From assembly GCA_963819755.1 (NCBI GenBank), contig CAWFXB010000002.1, positions 372,001-436,000 of the forward strand: 64,000 nt of DNA, given 5' to 3'. Origin of the DNA: VRUE01 sp963819755. GTDB lineage: Bacteria > Actinomycetota > Thermoleophilia > Solirubrobacterales > 70-9. The notes under the pieces are model-generated. The model saw nothing but the letters and a program-made list of their open reading frames with translations. It did not search any database and was not told the origin of the DNA. Position 1 is the first letter of the stretch. Every line of letters starts with the position of its first letter. Positions 60,488 to 64,000 of this stretch are shown in pieces. Position numbers and translations under genes: made by a program.

Positions 60488-61879
60488 ATGCTCTTCCGAC
60501 AGATAATCCACGAGGATCTCGGCTGCGCCTCCTACCTGGTCGGCGACTCGAAAGCAGGAGTCGCGGCAGTGGTCGACCCGCAGTGGGACATCGATCCCTA
60601 CGTGAATCTCGCCCGCCTTCACGGGGTGCGAATCGAGCACGTGCTGGAGACCCATAACCACGCCGACCACGTCTCCGGCCACGGCCGCCTCGCCCGGGCA
60701 AGCGGAGCGACGATCCACGTCAACGCGCTGGCCGGGGCCGAGTACGAGCACGAGGCCTTCGGCGACGGCTGGACGCTCGAGCTCGGCGGCGGGGTCTCGA
60801 TCGAGGCGATCCACACCCCCGGCCACCGGCCCGAGCACACCTCCTTCCTGCTGCGCGACGCCGAGAGGGGCGGCGATCCGGTCGCCGTGCTGAGCGGCGA
60901 TTGCCTCTTCGTCGGCGACGTCGCCCGTCCCGACCTGGCGGTGGAGCCACGCGAGGGCGCCGCCGGCATCTTCCACTCGCTGCACGAGCGGCTGCTCTCC
61001 CTGCCCGACGAGGTCGAGGTCTGGCCCGGCCACCTCGGCGGCTCGCTCTGCGGCAGCTCCGGCATCGACCTCAAGACGTCCTCGACGATCGGCTTCGAGC
61101 GACGCCACAACCGGGCGCTGGCCCTGACCGACGAAGCCGAGTTCATCGAGGACGCGGTCGCCAGCATCGGCGAGCGCCCGCCCAACGTAGAGCACATCGT
61201 CGCTCTCAACCGCGGCCCGCTGGTCGAGTCGATCGGCGCGCCCGCGTCGCTGACCCCGCGCCGCTTCGAGGCGGCGATCGCCGCCGGTGCTTTCGCCGTC
61301 GACTCGCGCACCAACGAGCAGTTCGACGAGGCCCACATCCCCGGTGCGATCAGCGCCTCCGGCTATGACACCGGCTTCGCCACCAAGGTCGCCCAGGTCG
61401 TCCCGCCCGACGGCGAGATCGTCGTCGTCGCCGCTTCGGACGGCAACGAGCTGGAGGCGGCGGAGCTGCTCGCCGCGGTCGGGTTGCGGGTGCGCGGCTT
61501 CCTCGGCGGCGGCATGAGCGCCTGGCGGGCTGAGGAGCGACCGGTCGCCCGGATCGAGCCGATCGGGCCCGACGATCTCGCGGGGCTGCTGGATGGTGAT
61601 GAGCCGCCGCTGGTCCTCGACGTTCGCGGAGCGGGCGAGTACGCCGGCGGGCACATCGCCGGCTCGCTCCACATCCCTTATGGGGAGCTGGCGCGGCGGC
61701 TCGACGAGCTGCCACGGGACCGGGCTTTGGCGACTATCTGCAAGGGCGGCAAACGGAGTGGGCTTGCGGCTTCGGTGCTGCAGCGTGAGGGGTTCTTGAC
61801 GATTCACGTTGCGCGGGGTGGCGTTGGGACTTGGGAGTCCGAAGGGCGGCCGGTCAAGACGGGATCGGGGCCTGCGTAG
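60488..61879 (+). CDS. MBL-fold / rhodanese fusion (persulfide dioxygenase-like)
   Basis: The 463-aa protein has a persulfide-dioxygenase-like MBL domain (ETHNHADHVSGHGRLA near 54-69, HTPGHRPEHTSFLL near 110, LSGDCLFVGDVARPDL near 136) and two rhodanese-like domains (about 255-350 and 365-455). The second has the active Cys in TICKGGKRSG near 416; the first has VAASDGNE at the equivalent place and lacks Cys. It likely handles sulfane sulfur. ATG 60488 fits the conserved start. Confidence 0.9.
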   Translation: MLFRQIIHEDLGCASYLVGDSKAGVAAVVDPQWDIDPYVNLARLHGVRIEHVLETHNHADHVSGHGRLARASGATIHVNALAGAEYEHEAFGDGWTLELGGGVSIEAIHTPGHRPEHTSFLLRDAERGGDPVAVLSGDCLFVGDVARPDLAVEPREGAAGIFHSLHERLLSLPDEVEVWPGHLGGSLCGSSGIDLKTSSTIGFERRHNRALALTDEAEFIEDAVASIGERPPNVEHIVALNRGPLVESIGAPASLTPRRFEAAIAAGAFAVDSRTNEQFDEAHIPGAISASGYDTGFATKVAQVVPPDGEIVVVAASDGNELEAAELLAAVGLRVRGFLGGGMSAWRAEERPVARIEPIGPDDLAGLLDGDEPPLVLDVRGAGEYAGGHIAGSLHIPYGELARRLDELPRDRALATICKGGKRSGLAASVLQREGFLTIHVARGGVGTWESEGRPVKTGSGPA

Positions 61880-61993
61880 GAGACCATCCGGGCAGGACTT
61901 CCACTTAACTTTTTCGGTGGATCGCTGGTGGGCTGGCGCCCGGTGCCGGCACCGAAAAAGTACAAGACGTTTCAGCCCTACCCGGATGGTCTC
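61880..61993. terminator. Nested inverted repeats between convergent genes
   Basis: Outer arms 61880-61892 and 61981-61993 are perfect 13-bp inverted repeats. They abut the MBL stop (61877-61879) on one side and the MocR stop (61993-61995) on the other. Inside, 61908-61919 and 61950-61961 form another perfect 12-bp pair, with the 12-bp palindrome GGTGCCGGCACC at 61942-61953. The region probably terminates both convergent genes. Confidence 0.65.
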
Positions 61994-63312
61994 TATGCGG
62001 GGCGCGTTCGGGGGGACGGTTGCAGGGCCCCAGCGATTGCGGCGGCAAGGGGCGGTGACTCGTCTGGCTTTAGGGAGCTTATGGTGACCCGAATCGCTGG
62101 CTCGCTTCGGAGGCGGAAGGGGGCTCCTGGGGCGACGGCCCAGCCTTGGGTTTGCAGTGCTTGCACTACCCCGGTCTCGTCGGGGACTGGGATCCATACG
62201 TTCAGGCCGCTTGAGGACTGGGCCTCGATGTCGTGGTCGGCCAGGGCCGAGATGAACGTCTCGCGGCGCTTACTGTAGGTCGCGGTGGCCTTTTGTAGGT
62301 TGTGGGCGATTTTGGGGTCGGCCCATAGCGTTGCTGCCGTGCGTTGGAGCAGGTGGCTTACCCAGCCGGGGCCTACGGCCTGGCGGCCGCGGACGCGGCT
62401 GGTCGTGTGGGGGTCGCCGGCCAGGACGGCTAGGCGGAGGTCGGGGCCTAGGGACTTGGCCAGAGAGCGTGCGGCGGCCCAGCGTCGCCGGCCGGTGGTA
62501 AGCGTCAGGCGGGGTGCACCGGCGATTGGGCCGAGGTGGTCGTCCTCGAGGACCATCGCCTCCGGGTTGCGATCGAGGACGCGCTTCAGCTCCGCGGCGC
62601 GCTCCTCGTTGAGCGACGCGCCGGTCGGGTTCTGGCCGCGCGGGTTGATCACCACCGCGCTCGCACCATCGTCGAGAGCGTCCGCGAGCGCCGCGGGAAC
62701 CATGCCCTTCGGGTCGATTGCCACCGGCCGCAGCGCGAGTCCCAGCGCACGCAGCAGGTCGAAGAGCCCGGCGAAGCCCGGATCTTCGACCGCGACCACG
62801 TCTCCTTGCCGCAACTGCGCCGCCAGGGCGCGCTCGATTCCGTCCAGGGCGCCGTTGACCACGGCGAGGTTCTCGGCAGCGATTCCGGTTTCGCCGAGCT
62901 CCGCCCGGGCAAGCTCGATCAGTTGGGGGTCGGCCTGGTCGCCGCCGTAGAGCTGGTGCGGCGGCTCGATCCGGCGCAGGATCGGGGTCAGGTCAGGCAG
63001 CAGCTCAGGATCGGGGTTGCCGCTCGCCAGGTCGCGGACGCCCGCAGGCGCCACCGTGCCCAGCCATGACCCGGCGACCGGGGGTCGCCAGCTGACGTGG
63101 GCGCCGCTGCGCGATCGCGTCACGACGAGGCCGCGCGAACGCAGATCCTTGAACGCCGCGGCGACGGTCGTCGGGCTGACACCGAGGTCGGTGGCGAGCG
63201 CGCGGACCGCCGGCAGCGACGCACCGGGGCGCAACGCACCCTCCTCTATGCCGCGCTCGATGCTGGCGGCGACCTCGGCGGCACCATGCCCGGTGATGCG
63301 ATACTGTGTCAC
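61993..63312 (-). CDS. MocR-family regulator (GntR HTH + aminotransferase-like domain)
   Basis: The 439-aa protein has a GntR winged helix (ASIERGIEEGALRPGASLPAVRALATDLGVSPTTVAAAFKDLRSRGLV; key parts LRPGASLPAVRALATDLGVS and TVAAAFKDL) and a fold-type I aminotransferase domain with NPRGQNPTGASL near 222, VLEDDHLGPIAG near 255 and the likely PLP lysine in RSLAKSLGPDLRLAVLAGD near 288. MocR proteins often regulate vitamin B6 genes. It is divergent from a PNPOx-family gene, 43 bp apart, with repeats between. Confidence 0.9.
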   Translation of the reverse strand: MTQYRITGHGAAEVAASIERGIEEGALRPGASLPAVRALATDLGVSPTTVAAAFKDLRSRGLVVTRSRSGAHVSWRPPVAGSWLGTVAPAGVRDLASGNPDPELLPDLTPILRRIEPPHQLYGGDQADPQLIELARAELGETGIAAENLAVVNGALDGIERALAAQLRQGDVVAVEDPGFAGLFDLLRALGLALRPVAIDPKGMVPAALADALDDGASAVVINPRGQNPTGASLNEERAAELKRVLDRNPEAMVLEDDHLGPIAGAPRLTLTTGRRRWAAARSLAKSLGPDLRLAVLAGDPHTTSRVRGRQAVGPGWVSHLLQRTAATLWADPKIAHNLQKATATYSKRRETFISALADHDIEAQSSSGLNVWIPVPDETGVVQALQTQGWAVAPGAPFRLRSEPAIRVTISSLKPDESPPLAAAIAGALQPSPRTRPA

Positions 63313-63320
63313 TTCAGTAG

Positions 63321-63344
63321 ACAGATTTGTACTGTAACAGATTT
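63321..63344. promoter_or_regulatory. Direct-repeat operator candidate for MocR
   Basis: ACAGATTT occurs at 63321-63328 and 63337-63344, 16 bp apart, with CTGTAACAG between. The site lies in the 43-bp gap between the divergent MocR and PNPOx genes. MocR regulators of the PdxR type often bind direct repeats, so autoregulation and control of the PNPOx gene is plausible. Confidence 0.5.
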
Positions 63345-63355
63345 AGAAAGACGCG

Positions 63356-64000
63356 ATGGCAACGAAGCCGAGGACCAGGGTCACGAGGATGCCCAGCCGC
63401 GCCGACTACGAGCGCGAGACGATCGAGACGATCCTCGACGAGGCGATCGTCTCCCACCTCGGCACGGTTTCCCCCGACGGTCACCCAATCGTCATCCCCA
63501 CCCTGCACGCACGGGCGGGCGACTGGCTCTACATCCACGGCTCGGCGGCGAGCCCGACCCTGCGCCGCGCCGAGCAGGCCGAGATCTGCCTGACCGCCAC
63601 CCTCCTCGACGGCCTCGTACTGGCCCGCTCGGCAGTCCACCACTCGGTCAACTACCGCTCCGTCGTCGTCTTCGGCCAAGCCGAGAAGATCGAGGACGCC
63701 GAGGGCAAATGCGACGCGCTCAAAGCCTTCACCGAAAAGCTCGTGCCGGGCCGCTGGGGCGACGCGCGACTACCGACCGAGAAGGAGCTGCGAGCAGTCG
63801 GGGTGCTGCGGCTTCCACTGGGAGAGGCTTCGGCCAAGGTACGCAGCGGCGGGCCGCTCGACGATGCCGAGGACTACGACCTGCCGGTTTGGGCGGGCGC
63901 CATAGGCCTCCGAATCGCCGCCAGCTCACCCAAGCCCGACGACCGCCTGCTCCCCGGCATCGATTGCCCCAGCTACATAAGCGATCTCGCCCGCGCCCGA
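63356..64000 (+). CDS. PNPOx-family FMN-binding split-barrel protein, partial
   Basis: ATG 63356 opens a frame that has no stop before the window end (215 codons). The sequence SHLGTVSPDGHPIVIPTLHARAGDWLYIHGSAASPTLRRAEQAEICLTATL (parts SHLGTVSPDGHPIVIPTLHA and YIHGSAASPTLRRA) is a pyridoxamine 5'-phosphate oxidase-like split barrel, followed by ARSAVHHSVNYRSVVVFGQAEKIED. Such proteins bind FMN or F420; activity is unproven. The right end is cut, but the core fold is complete. Regulation by the divergent MocR is likely. Confidence 0.9.
   Translation, partial: MATKPRTRVTRMPSRADYERETIETILDEAIVSHLGTVSPDGHPIVIPTLHARAGDWLYIHGSAASPTLRRAEQAEICLTATLLDGLVLARSAVHHSVNYRSVVVFGQAEKIEDAEGKCDALKAFTEKLVPGRWGDARLPTEKELRAVGVLRLPLGEASAKVRSGGPLDDAEDYDLPVWAGAIGLRIAASSPKPDDRLLPGIDCPSYISDLARAR

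Overview
The window is high-GC DNA with actinobacterial content: three F420/LLM-type oxidoreductases, ergothioneine genes egtB/egtD, a type III glutamine synthetase, a class II fructose-bisphosphatase, a three-gene proton-translocating transhydrogenase, many GTG/TTG starts and 4-nt ATGA/GTGA overlaps. Very long secreted proteins with fibronectin-like and beta-propeller modules and Lys/Arg-rich C-termini suggest class Thermoleophilia (Solirubrobacterales-like). That placement is inference; no rRNA gene or marker set is present.

Layout. 0-7.5 kb: end of corA, glnN, then a minus-strand block (P450, metallophosphoesterase, a 41-aa membrane peptide) preceded by rlmN, a DUF4234 protein and a YdeI-like protein. 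7.5-16.9 kb: SnoaL-like protein, two LLM oxidoreductases, glpX, a glycine-rich exported protein, an orphan HipA-like kinase, egtB-egtD and an SDR dehydrogenase. 16.9-18.8 kb: a pilin-signal protein and an AbiEi/DUF559 gene bracketed by two related 50-bp palindromes. 18.9-30.4 kb: pntAA-pntAB-pntB, a third LLM enzyme, a CtpE-like P-type ATPase, and a thiolase / crotonase / Baeyer-Villiger-type monooxygenase / thioesterase / cyclotransferase-like run that looks like lipid or sterol catabolism. 30.5-33.9 kb: small proteins, an ECF sigma/anti-sigma pair and a PlsC acyltransferase. 33.9-40.8 kb: two giant exported proteins in one operon. 41-43.8 kb: four TetR genes in two divergent pairs, the last frameshifted.

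44.1-47.4 kb is an accessory island: DUF3800 protein, a broken IS1595-type transposase, a tiny helix-turn-helix gene coupled to it, and a minus-strand run of winged-helix, XRE and 50-aa 'EIPVP' proteins, bounded by 37-bp inverted repeats. 47.4-56.8 kb returns to housekeeping genes: PAS and metallo-beta-lactamase proteins, HD hydrolase, methylthioadenosine salvage pair, a complete OpuC-type osmoprotectant ABC transporter, and a MarR-MFS efflux operon with a clear operator.

The most unusual stretch is 57.35-57.57 kb. A class II tRNA gene with an 8-bp acceptor stem, 4-bp T stem, 6-bp D stem and anticodon GAG but discriminator G is followed by a 110-nt structured leader. The leader contains 17 nt complementary to that tRNA's anticodon arm, a T-box-like core and two mutually exclusive hairpins, upstream of an ion-channel gene with a non-canonical selectivity filter. 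The window ends with acetyl-CoA synthetase, a metallo-beta-lactamase/rhodanese fusion, and a MocR regulator divergent from a PNPOx-family gene that runs off the right edge.

Three single-base disruptions (two in the transposase, one in a TetR gene) each look like one extra G. Other notable signals are long hairpins built into gene ends, convergent gene pairs sharing a CTAG stop, and an egtB reading frame without a conventional start codon.
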